From Pseudomonas mosselii (lineage in GTDB: Bacteria > Pseudomonadota > Gammaproteobacteria > Pseudomonadales > Pseudomonadaceae), in NCBI RefSeq assembly GCF_003205295.1, contig NZ_QJRP01000004.1, forward strand, positions 248,001 through 312,000: 64,000 bases of DNA, in the 5' to 3' direction. Below are positions 18,728-26,745 of the stretch, piece by piece (position 1 is the stretch's first letter; every line of letters begins with the position of its first letter). A model generated the notes under the pieces. The model searched no databases, was not told the DNA's origin, and worked only from the letters and a program-made list of their open reading frames with translations. The position numbers were made by a program, and so were the translations under genes.

Positions 18728-20638
18728 TCAGCCGGCCGCTGCCCGGCGCTTCTCGGCCAGCCAGCTGCGCCCGTACAGGACCACGATGGCCAGCAACGCC
18801 ACCGCCTGCGCGCCCAGCGAATAGGCGTCGGCATGGATCCCCAGCCAGTCGAACTCGAAGAACGCCACCGGCCGCGTACCCAGCACGCCGGCCTCCTGCA
18901 GCGCCTTGACGCCATGCCCGGCGAACACCACCGACAGCGCGCATAGCAAAGCGGCGTTGATGCTGAAGAACAACGCCAGCGGCAACTTGGCCGAACCACG
19001 CAGGATCACCCAGGCCAGGCCCACCAGCAGCACCAGTGCCGTGGCACCGCCGGCCAGCACCGCCTGGTGCCCGGCAGGACCGGCCTGCAGCCACAGGGTC
19101 TCGTAGAACAGGATCACCTCGAACAGCTCACGGTACACCGAGAAGAACGCCAGCATGGCAAAGCCGAAACGCCCGCCGCCACTGACCAGGCTGCTCTTGA
19201 TGTAGTCCTGCCAGGCAGCGGCATGGCGGCGATCGTGCATCCAAACGCCAAGCCACAACACCATCACCGCGGCGAACAGCGCCGTGCAGCCTTCGAGCAG
19301 CTCACGCTGCGCACCGCCGACGTCGATCACGTAGGCCGCCAGGGCCCAGGTGGCAAAACCGGCGACCAGTGCCAGGCCCCAGCCGATATTGACACTGCGT
19401 ACCGCCGACTGCTGCCCGGTGTTGCGCAGGAAGGCCAGGATCGCCGCCAGCACCAGGATCGCCTCCAGGCCCTCGCGCAGCAGGATCAGCAGGCCGGAGA
19501 TGTAGCTCAGCGACCAGCTCAGGCCATCGCTGCCCAGCAGCTTGGAGGCCTGCTCCAGCTTGGCCTTGGCCTCGGCCAGGCGCTGTTCGGCCTGGGCCAT
19601 CGGCAGGCCGTCCTGCAGCGACTGACGGTAGGCCATCAGCGACTTTTCCGTGTCCTTACGGGCCTGGGCGTCGATGTTGTCGAGCGAGCTTTCCACCAGC
19701 TCGAAGCCTTCCAGGTAGGCCGCCACCGACAGGTCGTAGGCCTGGTCGTGGTCACCGGCGCGGTAGGCCGCCAGGCTCTTGTCCAGGGTGCTGGAGGTGT
19801 ATTCGAGCAACTGTGCCGGGCCACGCTTGACCTGCGGCGGCTGCGCGCGCTGGGCGCGGAACGCGGCCACGGCATCCGCGCCTTCGCTGGCGGCGACTTC
19901 GGCCGGGGTCTGCCGGGCCAGGTCGGCGATGTTCCAGGTCTTGTCGCCCTTGGCCGCCTGCGGATCGGCGGTGAAGCTGGCGATGTAGGCCGCCACATCC
20001 CAGCGCTGGCGCTCGTCGAGCTGGTCGGCGAACGACGGCATCTCGGTGCCTTCGATGCCCAGCCCCAGGGTGTTGTACAGGTCGAACAGACTCAACTGGT
20101 CGAGGCGCCCGGCATCGCGCAGGTTGGCCGGCGCAGGCTCCAGGCCGACCCCGGCCGGGCCGTCGCCCAGACCGGTGTCACCGTGGCAGATCGAGCAGTT
20201 CTGCGCATACAGCGATGCGCCACGGGCCGGATCGGGGGTGATCACCGGCGCCTGGCTGACCTCGTAGGCCACTGCCAGGCGTGCGCCCAGCTGGCGAGCC
20301 TGGCGGGCGACAGCGGCGCCGTCCTGACGCTGGTCGATGGCCTGGCGCAGGCTCTGCACACCTTGCTCCAGAGCGCCGCGCTCGGCATGCACGGGCAGCC
20401 CCTTGACCAGCTCGGCCAGCACGCCACTGAACTCCTGCTGCTCGCGGTACTCCCCGTCGTCCACCACCTTGCCGTCGCGCACGGTCGGCGGGTAGTCGGC
20501 GCCGATGTAGTCCAGCAGGTGCAATGCCTTGGTCGCATCGGCAGGCGCTTCGGCCAGCGTCGGGAGGCTGCACAGCGCCAGCAATGGGCCAAGCAACAGG
20601 GCAGGCAGCCAGGCGAGCAGACGGGAACGGGAAATCAT
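18728..20638 (-). CDS. FTR1-family iron permease with fused cytochrome c domain
   Basis: The 636-residue protein has a signal peptide (cleavage after TLAEA), a helical periplasmic region and a cytochrome c domain with the heme motif CSICH near residue 149 and a methionine-bearing EGTEMPSF downstream. A second helical region with a coiled-coil look (EQRLAEAKAKLEQASKLL) precedes seven or so membrane helices of the FTR1 permease. The two REXXE iron-binding motifs of FTR1 are present: REGLE near 392 and RELFE near 506. Coupled ferrous iron oxidation and import is the natural inference. A longer start at 20671 (MFSFVFPSRLA) has a good GGAAG site upstream and is a real alternative; the shorter start gives a cleaner signal peptide. 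No Fur box is evident by eye. Confidence 0.85.
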   Translation of the reverse strand: MISRSRLLAWLPALLLGPLLALCSLPTLAEAPADATKALHLLDYIGADYPPTVRDGKVVDDGEYREQQEFSGVLAELVKGLPVHAERGALEQGVQSLRQAIDQRQDGAAVARQARQLGARLAVAYEVSQAPVITPDPARGASLYAQNCSICHGDTGLGDGPAGVGLEPAPANLRDAGRLDQLSLFDLYNTLGLGIEGTEMPSFADQLDERQRWDVAAYIASFTADPQAAKGDKTWNIADLARQTPAEVAASEGADAVAAFRAQRAQPPQVKRGPAQLLEYTSSTLDKSLAAYRAGDHDQAYDLSVAAYLEGFELVESSLDNIDAQARKDTEKSLMAYRQSLQDGLPMAQAEQRLAEAKAKLEQASKLLGSDGLSWSLSYISGLLILLREGLEAILVLAAILAFLRNTGQQSAVRSVNIGWGLALVAGFATWALAAYVIDVGGAQRELLEGCTALFAAVMVLWLGVWMHDRRHAAAWQDYIKSSLVSGGGRFGFAMLAFFSVYRELFEVILFYETLWLQAGPAGHQAVLAGGATALVLLVGLAWVILRGSAKLPLALFFSINAALLCALSVVFAGHGVKALQEAGVLGTRPVAFFEFDWLGIHADAYSLGAQAVALLAIVVLYGRSWLAEKRRAAAG

Positions 20639-20830
20639 GGCCAATCTCGACGGAAATACGAAAGAGAACATTGTTCACTTCCACTCTCCCCCGCTCAAGG
20701 CTCAGGGGCAGATTTCATGAAAAATCTTGAGACAAATTGACGGAACAACCGTTGGGAACGGTTTTTACCGACTGATGGCATCGACCTAAAAATGCGAAGC
20801 AATTCGCCATCACCCCGCTACTACTTTGGG

Positions 20831-20836
20831 TATAAT
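20831..20836 (+). promoter_or_regulatory. Candidate -10 box upstream of the COG3014-lpoB operon
   Basis: A perfect TATAAT lies 124 bases before the first gene of the operon. The -35 region at 17-18 bases spacing (CCATCAC) is poor, so this would be a weak or activator-dependent promoter with a leader of about 115 bases. Confidence 0.4.
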
Positions 20837-20959
20837 CCCGCGCCGCCGTAATAGCCATTAGCAATCAAGGCGCCTCCATCGAGAGGTTCTGGCGATAAAA
20901 CAGAGGGATCTGCCGCCCCCGCCCACGCGGCCAACCGTTTCAGGGAAAGAAGAAGTCCG

Positions 20960-22351
20960 ATGGTATCCCGCGCCCTCACCCTGGCGACCCTGGTCGCCGC
21001 CGTGCAGCTCACCGGCTGCTCGGTGTTCCGCAGCTACGACAGTGAACTGCAGGAGACCAACAAGCAGTTGGCCGCCGGCAACGTCGACGCCGCCCTCGCC
21101 CTGCTGGAAAGCAACAACAAGGGCGAGCAGAAAGACCTGCTCTACTACTTCGAAAAAGGCGAGCTGCTGCGCTCCAAGGGTGACCTCAAAGGCAGCCAGG
21201 ACGCCTGGCGCTCGGCCGACAGCGTGGTGTTCCAGTGGGAAGAGTCGGTAAAGCTCGACACCGACAAGTACCTGAGCCAGTTCGGCAGCTACCTGGTCAA
21301 CGACAAGGTCCGCCGCTACGAAGGCTATGACTACGAAAAAGTCATGCTGACCACGCAAATGGCCCTGAACCTGCTGGCACAGAACGATTTCGACGGCGCC
21401 CGCACCGAGATCAAGAAGACCCACGAGCGTGAGGCGATCATCGCCGAGTTGCGCGACAAGGAATACCTCAAGCGCGAGGAAGAGGCCGAGAAGGAAGGCA
21501 TCAAGACCGAGTACAAGGACCTGCAGGGTTACCCGGTCGCCAGCCTCGACGCCCCAGAGGTGGTCGGCCTGAAGAACAGCTACCAGAGCGCTTTCAGCCA
21601 CTACCTGTCCGGCTATGTCTACGAGGCCCTCGGCGAGAAAGGCCTGGCCGCGCCGGGCTACCGCAAGGCCGCCGAACTGCGCCCGAACACGCCGTTGCTC
21701 GACCAGGCGCTGCTCGACCTGGACAAGAACAGCGCCAAGGCCGGTGAAAGTGATGTGCTGATCGTGGTGCAGACCGGCCTGGCCCCGGCCCGCGATTCGA
21801 TCCGCATCCCCCTGCCGCTGCCGATCCAGGACAACCTGGTGATCACCCCGCTGTCGTTCCCGATCATCAAGGAAGACACCTCGACCGCGCACCTGGGCGA
21901 GATCCAGCTCAACGACAAGGCCCTGGCCCTGACCGCGCTCAACAGCACCACGGCGATGTCGCGCCGCGCCCTGCGCGACGACATGCCGGGCATCATCCTG
22001 CGCACCAGCGTGCGCGCCATCAGCCGCGGCGTGGCGCAGAAGAACCTGAACAAGACCAACCCGATGGCTGGGCTGGTGGTGGGCATCGCTTCCACCGTGC
22101 TGGAAGGTGCGGACACCCGCACCTGGCGCACCCTGCCCGACGAAACCCAGGTGGCCCGGGTGCGCCTCAAACCGGGCGAACACCACCTGAGCCTGCCATC
22201 GAGCCTCGGCGGCACCCAGGTCACCGTGAAGGTCGATCGCCCCTACCAGGTGGTCAGCCTGCGCGTGGTCGGCAACCGCGTATTCGCTGGCGGCCCGGCC
22301 GTCGTAGTCGCACCGCAGGCTGCAGCCACCGCTGTCGCCAGCCTCAAGTAA
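20960..22351 (+). CDS. COG3014-family lipoprotein with TPR-like region
   Basis: This 463-residue protein carries a lipoprotein signal peptide with lipobox QLTGC (Cys20). The first half is TPR-like and helical: alternation such as AAGNVDAALALLESN and SKGDLKGSQDAWRSADSVV, then an acidic/basic coiled segment REEEAEKEGIK. The second half is beta-rich with a hydrophobic glycine-bearing segment, NPMAGLVVGIASTVLEGADT. The family is widespread next to LpoB genes but has no established role. It heads a four-gene operon with short gaps (14, 21 and 3 bases), all with export signals, so a periplasm-facing outer-membrane complex connected with peptidoglycan synthesis is a reasonable inference. Confidence 0.8.
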   Translation: MVSRALTLATLVAAVQLTGCSVFRSYDSELQETNKQLAAGNVDAALALLESNNKGEQKDLLYYFEKGELLRSKGDLKGSQDAWRSADSVVFQWEESVKLDTDKYLSQFGSYLVNDKVRRYEGYDYEKVMLTTQMALNLLAQNDFDGARTEIKKTHEREAIIAELRDKEYLKREEEAEKEGIKTEYKDLQGYPVASLDAPEVVGLKNSYQSAFSHYLSGYVYEALGEKGLAAPGYRKAAELRPNTPLLDQALLDLDKNSAKAGESDVLIVVQTGLAPARDSIRIPLPLPIQDNLVITPLSFPIIKEDTSTAHLGEIQLNDKALALTALNSTTAMSRRALRDDMPGIILRTSVRAISRGVAQKNLNKTNPMAGLVVGIASTVLEGADTRTWRTLPDETQVARVRLKPGEHHLSLPSSLGGTQVTVKVDRPYQVVSLRVVGNRVFAGGPAVVVAPQAAATAVASLK

Positions 22352-22365
22352 CCCAAGGATCGAAC

Positions 22366-22734
22366 ATGCGCAGAACATGCCTCGCCCTGGCCGCCGTCGC
22401 CCTCCTGGCCGGCTGCGCCACCCCGCCCCCTGCCCCCGGCAGCGCCGCCAGCAAGGTGGTGACCATGGGCCAGCTGGATGACATCGAAGTCGGCCAGATG
22501 CGCGTCGCCCGCGAGAACGGCTACCTCACCGTCAACGTGGCGCTGACCAACACCAGCCGCAGCAACCAGACGCTCTTCTACCGCTTCGCCTGGCTGGGCA
22601 GCGATGGTTTCCCGGTGGCCGACGAGGAGAGCTGGAAAGCCCTGCCGCTGTACGGCAAGCAGGCCAAGTTCCTGCCCGCCATCGCCCCGACCCCCGCTGC
22701 CCGCGACTTCCGCCTCGAAGTCCACACCCGGTAA
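22366..22734 (+). CDS. YcfL-family lipoprotein
   Basis: This 122-residue lipoprotein has lipobox LLAGC (Cys17), a Pro/Ala-rich linker and a small beta-sandwich domain of the DUF1425/YcfL type (NVALTNTSRSNQTLFYRFAW, then GSDGFPVADEESWKAL). In E. coli, ycfL lies immediately beside lpoB (ycfM), and the same pairing is seen here. The function is unknown. The gene is the second in the operon. Confidence 0.82.
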   Translation: MRRTCLALAAVALLAGCATPPPAPGSAASKVVTMGQLDDIEVGQMRVARENGYLTVNVALTNTSRSNQTLFYRFAWLGSDGFPVADEESWKALPLYGKQAKFLPAIAPTPAARDFRLEVHTR

Positions 22735-22755
22735 TCCCATTCAGGAGCACGTTCC

Positions 22756-23343
22756 ATGTTTGCACGCCTTTCCCTCGCCGCCATCGCCATCGCCCTGGTC
22801 AGCGGCTGCAGCACCCCGTCGCCGGTTCTCGGCGGCAAGAACATCAGCTACGGCGACAGCAAGGCCGTCGAGCTGGTGACCAACGAGTTCGGTTCCACCG
22901 ACCTGCAGATGATCGCCGAGAGCATGACCCGTTCCCTGGCCCAGTCCGGCGTGCTGCACGGCCGCCCGGTGGTGCAGGTGTACGATGTGAAGAACAAGAC
23001 CAGCGAGTACATCGATACCCGCGAGATCACCACCTCGATCAAGACCCAGCTGATGAAGTCCGGCGCCGCCCGCTTCGCCAGCGACAACACCGAGATGCAG
23101 AGCCAGGTCGACCAGCTCAAGCTGCAGAACCAGAGCGGCCTGTACAAGAAGAAGACCGTGGCCAAGACCGGCAACATGATCGCCGCCAAGTACCGCCTGG
23201 AAGGTTCGATCAGCTCGATCGTCAAGCGCAGCAGCGACTACAAGGACGTGTTCTACAAGTTCAGCCTGCAGCTGATCGACGTCGAAAGCGGCCTGGCCGA
23301 ATGGATGGACGAAAAAGAAATCCGCAAGACCACGGAGCGCTGA
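22756..23343 (+). CDS. lpoB: Penicillin-binding protein activator LpoB
   Basis: This 195-residue lipoprotein (lipobox LVSGC, Cys18) has the LpoB fold: MIAESMTRSLAQSGVL, GRPVVQVYDVKNKTSEYIDT, ITTSIKTQLMKSGAARF, and AAKYRLEGSISSIVKRSSDY. In E. coli, outer-membrane LpoB spans the periplasm to activate PBP1b. Pseudomonas aeruginosa instead uses LpoP for PBP1b, so a direct PBP1b role here is uncertain. The linker between Cys18 and the folded domain is much shorter than in E. coli, which would limit reach across the periplasm. It is the third gene of the operon. Confidence 0.82.
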   Translation: MFARLSLAAIAIALVSGCSTPSPVLGGKNISYGDSKAVELVTNEFGSTDLQMIAESMTRSLAQSGVLHGRPVVQVYDVKNKTSEYIDTREITTSIKTQLMKSGAARFASDNTEMQSQVDQLKLQNQSGLYKKKTVAKTGNMIAAKYRLEGSISSIVKRSSDYKDVFYKFSLQLIDVESGLAEWMDEKEIRKTTER

Positions 23344-23346
23344 TCG

Positions 23347-24090
23347 ATGCGTGCATGGATGGCAATCATCAGCCTGGCCTGCGCCTTCGGCGCACAGGCG
23401 GCCCCCAAGGTGGCGGTGACCGACCTGGCTTATCAGGCGCAGGTGGAGGAGTACATCCACACCATCAACGCCCAGAGCAGCGGCCAGGCCGGCATGTACC
23501 ACGCCAGCGGCCAGTCGAGCTACAGCGAGTACGAGAGCCTCAACAGCTACATCGAGCAGACCGAACTGCGCAAGTTCGGTGGCGACATCAAGGGTGAGAT
23601 CCTCAAGACCGGCATGTTCCAGCTGGTCCAGGGCCGCCCCTACACCGCCGACTCGAAGGAAGACGTGTACGACGTGATCCGGCGCATCAAGAACGGCGCG
23701 TTCAAGGGCGCCGACTACGTGCTGTTCGGTACCCTGTCGGACATCGACTTCCAGCAGGACATCAACTCGCTGGACCACACCGACAGCTACTCGGCGGTGC
23801 TGGGCCTGACCGTAGTCGCCGACTTCAGCCTGATCAACACCCGAACCTACGAGATCACCTCGGCGTTCACCGCCATGGGTGAGGGGCAGGACACCAAGCT
23901 GGTGAAGAGCCAGGACCGCCGCGTGACGCTGAACCGTCCGCGGGTTGTGCGGGATGTGTCGAAGGCACTGGGCGAGGATGTGGCGCAGCAGTTGGCCGAG
24001 CAGTTGGGCGGCTCAGTACCGGGGCAGCCGAAGCAGCCACGCGGCCGGGACAACCTGCCGCCGGATGAGCCGGCGCAGGTGCTGAACTGA
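23347..24090 (+). CDS. Second LpoB/CsgG-like periplasmic protein
   Basis: The 247-residue product has a short Sec signal peptide (cleavage after GAQA, about residue 18) with no lipobox, so it should be soluble in the periplasm, unlike its three operon partners. The fold resembles the CsgG/LpoB nucleotide-binding-like domain: PKVAVTDLAYQAQVEEYI at the start and GADYVLFGTLSDIDFQQDIN. A Pro-rich charged tail (QPKQPRGRDNLPPDEP) follows. It starts three bases after the lpoB stop and is surely cotranscribed. The function is unknown; a paralogue or partner of LpoB is likely. Confidence 0.75.
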   Translation: MRAWMAIISLACAFGAQAAPKVAVTDLAYQAQVEEYIHTINAQSSGQAGMYHASGQSSYSEYESLNSYIEQTELRKFGGDIKGEILKTGMFQLVQGRPYTADSKEDVYDVIRRIKNGAFKGADYVLFGTLSDIDFQQDINSLDHTDSYSAVLGLTVVADFSLINTRTYEITSAFTAMGEGQDTKLVKSQDRRVTLNRPRVVRDVSKALGEDVAQQLAEQLGGSVPGQPKQPRGRDNLPPDEPAQVLN

Positions 24091-24100
24091 GCCACACGCA

Positions 24101-24242
24101 ATCCCTGTAGGAGCGGCCTTGTGCCGCGAAAGGGCTGCAGAGCAGCCCCAGCGATTTTTGCATCAGTGCTGAAACCCTGGGGCCGCTTCGCGGCCCTTTC
24201 CGGCCGGTCCGACGCCTCGGCAAGGCCGCTCCTACAGGGGAG
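24101..24242. repeat. REP element pair with a variant arm
   Basis: The left arm is the common type (GTAGGAGCGGCCTTGTGCCG). The right arm has the variant CGGTCCGACGCCTCGGCAAG in place of TCGCGACACAAG. The same variant recurs near 35198-35240. The pair fills the convergent gap between the LpoB-like gene and the efflux operon. Confidence 0.85.
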
Positions 24243-24245
24243 CCA

Positions 24246-25664
24246 TTAAGGTCTGGCACTCCCTTTCCAGCCGCCACCCAAGGCCAGGAATACGCCGATC
24301 TGCCCCATCGCCACCTGGCTGTTGGCCGCCGCCAACTGGGCGCGAACATCGGTGTAGGTGCGGGTCGCCTGCAGGTCCGCCAGGAACGACTCACGCCCAA
24401 CCTGGTAACGCAGGTGGGTCTGGTCCGCAGACTCCTTGGCAGAACGCTCCGCCTCGGCCAACGCATCACGTCGATCCAGCAGCGCGCTGTACTGCGCCAG
24501 GCGGGTCTGGGTTTCGCGAATGGCGTTGAGCACCACCCCGTCGAAATGCGCCAACGCCGCCTGGGTCGAGGCCTCGGCCATGCGGATGCGCGCGCGGGTG
24601 CCGTTGGTGGGGATGTTCCAGCTGATCTGCGGGCCGAAGCCCCAACGATTGGTGGCCGGCTCGCCGAGGTTCTCGAGGATGCCGATGGTGCCCACCTGGG
24701 CGCCGATGCTGATGTCCGGGTAGAGCGCGCCGGTGGCCACGCCGATGCTGGCGGTGGCCGCCGCCAACTGGCGCTCGGCCTGACGCACGTCCGGGCGGCG
24801 CTTGAGCAGGGCCGCGCCGTCACCGACCGGCACCAGCTGCGACAGATGGGGCAGTTCGGCGCAATCGGCGGTGCCGGCGGGCAATTGCTCGACCGGCTTG
24901 GCCAGTAACGCAGCAAGGGTGTAGAGGCCCGCCTCACGCTCGGCCTTGAAGCGCGGCAGCTCGGCGCGCAGGGACTTGAACTGGGTCTGCGAACGGGTGA
25001 CCTGGGTCTCGTCGCCACGCCCGGCGTCGCGCAGGCGCTGGGTCAGCTGCACGCTCTGCTGCTGCAGGTCCAGCGATTCGCGGGCGATGTGGTATTCCTC
25101 GTTGGCCGAGCACACCTGGGTGTAGGCCTTGACCACATCGGCCACCAGGGTGATGCGCGCGGTGTCGGCGGCGGCCTGAACCGCGTCGGCGTTGGCCTTG
25201 GCGGCCTCGGTGCCGCGCTTGAAGGTACCCCACAGGTCGAACTGGTAGCTGGCGCTGATGATCGCTTCACCGATATTGGCCACCGGCACCTTCTCCGGCT
25301 GCAGGAAGGCCTCGCCGGACTCTTGCAGGCGCTGGGCGCCCAGTTTGACACCGCCGTTGAAGCCGCCCTGGGATTCGGCCACCTCCACCTGGGCACGAGC
25401 CTTGGCGATATTGGCGGCGGCCACGCGCAGTTCGGTGTTGGCGCCCAGGGCCTGGCGCACCAGCTCGTTGAGCCGTTGATCCTGATACAGCTGCCACCAA
25501 TCCTCGGGCACCGGCGCGGAGACCACGCTATCGGCGTCCTGGCGCAGCGGGCCATTGAGGTCGCCGCGCTGCACGGCGGCGTCCTTGGGCAGCTCGTAGT
25601 CAGGGCCGACCATCATGCAGGCGCCCAGGGACAGGCACAGCCCCGCCAGGATCAGCTGTTTCAT
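24246..25664 (-). CDS. Outer-membrane efflux factor, NodT/OprM family lipoprotein
   Basis: This 472-residue protein has a lipobox (LSLGAC, Cys16) and the RND-type outer-membrane factor pattern: GPDYELPKDAA at the mature N-terminus, WWQLYQDQRLNELVRQALGANTEL-like start of the first helical repeat (split here to stay brief), and RRPDVRQAERQLAAATASIG in the second. It should form the trimeric channel of the tripartite pump encoded by the same operon. Its ATG overlaps the adaptor stop by four bases. It is the last gene of the marR-led operon. Confidence 0.88.
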   Translation of the reverse strand: MKQLILAGLCLSLGACMMVGPDYELPKDAAVQRGDLNGPLRQDADSVVSAPVPEDWWQLYQDQRLNELVRQALGANTELRVAAANIAKARAQVEVAESQGGFNGGVKLGAQRLQESGEAFLQPEKVPVANIGEAIISASYQFDLWGTFKRGTEAAKANADAVQAAADTARITLVADVVKAYTQVCSANEEYHIARESLDLQQQSVQLTQRLRDAGRGDETQVTRSQTQFKSLRAELPRFKAEREAGLYTLAALLAKPVEQLPAGTADCAELPHLSQLVPVGDGAALLKRRPDVRQAERQLAAATASIGVATGALYPDISIGAQVGTIGILENLGEPATNRWGFGPQISWNIPTNGTRARIRMAEASTQAALAHFDGVVLNAIRETQTRLAQYSALLDRRDALAEAERSAKESADQTHLRYQVGRESFLADLQATRTYTDVRAQLAAANSQVAMGQIGVFLALGGGWKGSARP

Positions 25665-26536
25665 GGATGCTGGCCCTCGATGATCGACACCGTGGCGGTG
25701 CGCCCGGCGATCATGCGGAAGTCCTGCGGCACTTCGTCGAAGGCAATGCGCACCGGAATCCGCTGGGCCAGGCGCACCCAGCTGAACGCTGGGTTGACGT
25801 TGGGCAGCAGGTTGGCGCCGCTGCTGCGGTCGCGGTCTTCGATACCGGCGGCCAGGCTCTGCACCCGGCCACGCAGGCGGGTGTTGTCACCCATCACGCG
25901 GATTTCCACGGCGTCACCGATATGAATGCCACCGAGCTTGGTCTCCTCGAAGTAGCCATCGACGTGGTACGAGGCGCTGTCGACCACCGACAGCACCGGG
26001 CGCCCGGCGCTGACGAACTCGTGGGCGCGCGGGGCGCGGTCGTTGAGGTAGCCGTCCACCGGGCTGCGCACCACCGAGCGGTCGAGGTTGAGCTGGGCCA
26101 CATCCACCTGCACCTGGGCCTCGTTCACCGCCGAGCGGGCGCGGGCTTCGCGGGACTGGCTCTCTTCAAGCTGCTCGGCCGCCACCAGGTTGCCCAGCTT
26201 GCGGTTGCGCTGCGCCTCGCGGGAGGCCTGGGCCAGGGTCTCCTGGCGCTCGGCCAGGGTCGCCTTGGCCTGGCGCAGGGCCAGGGTGAAGCGGTCCTGG
26301 TCGATGGTGAACAGCACGTCGCCGCGCTTGATGGTCTGGTTGTCACGCACCTCGACCTTCTGGATCAGCCCGGACACATCCGGGGCGATCTGGATCACGT
26401 CGGCGCGGATATGACCGTCGCGGGTCCAGGGGGCGAACATGTAGTACACCACCATCTGCCACACGAGCACGGCGGCGAAGGTCACTACCAGCAAGGTCAG
26501 GACCACGCGGCCCAGGGTCAGCAAAGGTTTTTTCAT
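25661..26536 (-). CDS. HlyD-family periplasmic adaptor (AaeA/EmrA-like)
   Basis: This 291-residue membrane-fusion protein has one N-terminal membrane helix (about residues 7-30), a biotinyl-lipoyl half-motif (VSGLIQKVEVRDNQTIKRGD), a helical hairpin (about 80-150) and the second lipoyl half (RSVVRSPVDGYLNDRAPRAH). It links the inner-membrane FUSC transporter to the outer-membrane factor. The start at 26536 is chosen because ATGA overlaps the upstream DUF1656 stop; an in-frame ATG at 26557 is possible. The closest described system is E. coli AaeXAB, which exports aromatic carboxylic acids. Confidence 0.87.
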   Translation of the reverse strand: MKKPLLTLGRVVLTLLVVTFAAVLVWQMVVYYMFAPWTRDGHIRADVIQIAPDVSGLIQKVEVRDNQTIKRGDVLFTIDQDRFTLALRQAKATLAERQETLAQASREAQRNRKLGNLVAAEQLEESQSREARARSAVNEAQVQVDVAQLNLDRSVVRSPVDGYLNDRAPRAHEFVSAGRPVLSVVDSASYHVDGYFEETKLGGIHIGDAVEIRVMGDNTRLRGRVQSLAAGIEDRDRSSGANLLPNVNPAFSWVRLAQRIPVRIAFDEVPQDFRMIAGRTATVSIIEGQHP

Positions 26537-26745
26537 GGCAGCATCAGGCTTCGGCAAAAGTGGTCCACCGCGCCAAGCAGCACGGCATACAGGGCAACGT
26601 TGAACAGCGCCCGGTGCCAGACCAGGCGGTAGAAATGCAGGCGCACCAGCACCGCGTGCACCCCGAGGAACAGCAGGTAGGTGCCAAACATCATCACCAG
26701 CAGCGTGGGCAGGAACACCCCGCTGATATCCAGTTCTCCGATCAC
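26533..26745 (-). CDS. DUF1656 small inner-membrane protein (AaeX-like)
   Basis: The 70-residue protein has two predicted membrane helices (about residues 10-30 and 45-62) after the sequence MIGELDISGVFLPTL, which is characteristic of DUF1656/AaeX. Its start and stop both overlap neighbours by four bases (ATGA), so it is translationally locked between the FUSC pump and the adaptor. The role is unknown but the association with FUSC pumps is very consistent. Confidence 0.87.
   Translation of the reverse strand: MIGELDISGVFLPTLLVMMFGTYLLFLGVHAVLVRLHFYRLVWHRALFNVALYAVLLGAVDHFCRSLMLP

Noticed and set aside
18594..18999. N-terminal extension of the YaiI-family frame
   Set aside because: It crosses a REP pair and the 3' end of the FTR1 gene, and the family start motif MRVWIDADACP is at 18594.
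20640..20760. Fur box upstream of the FTR1 iron permease
   Set aside because: I searched by eye for a GATAATGATAATCATTATC-like sequence and found no convincing match.
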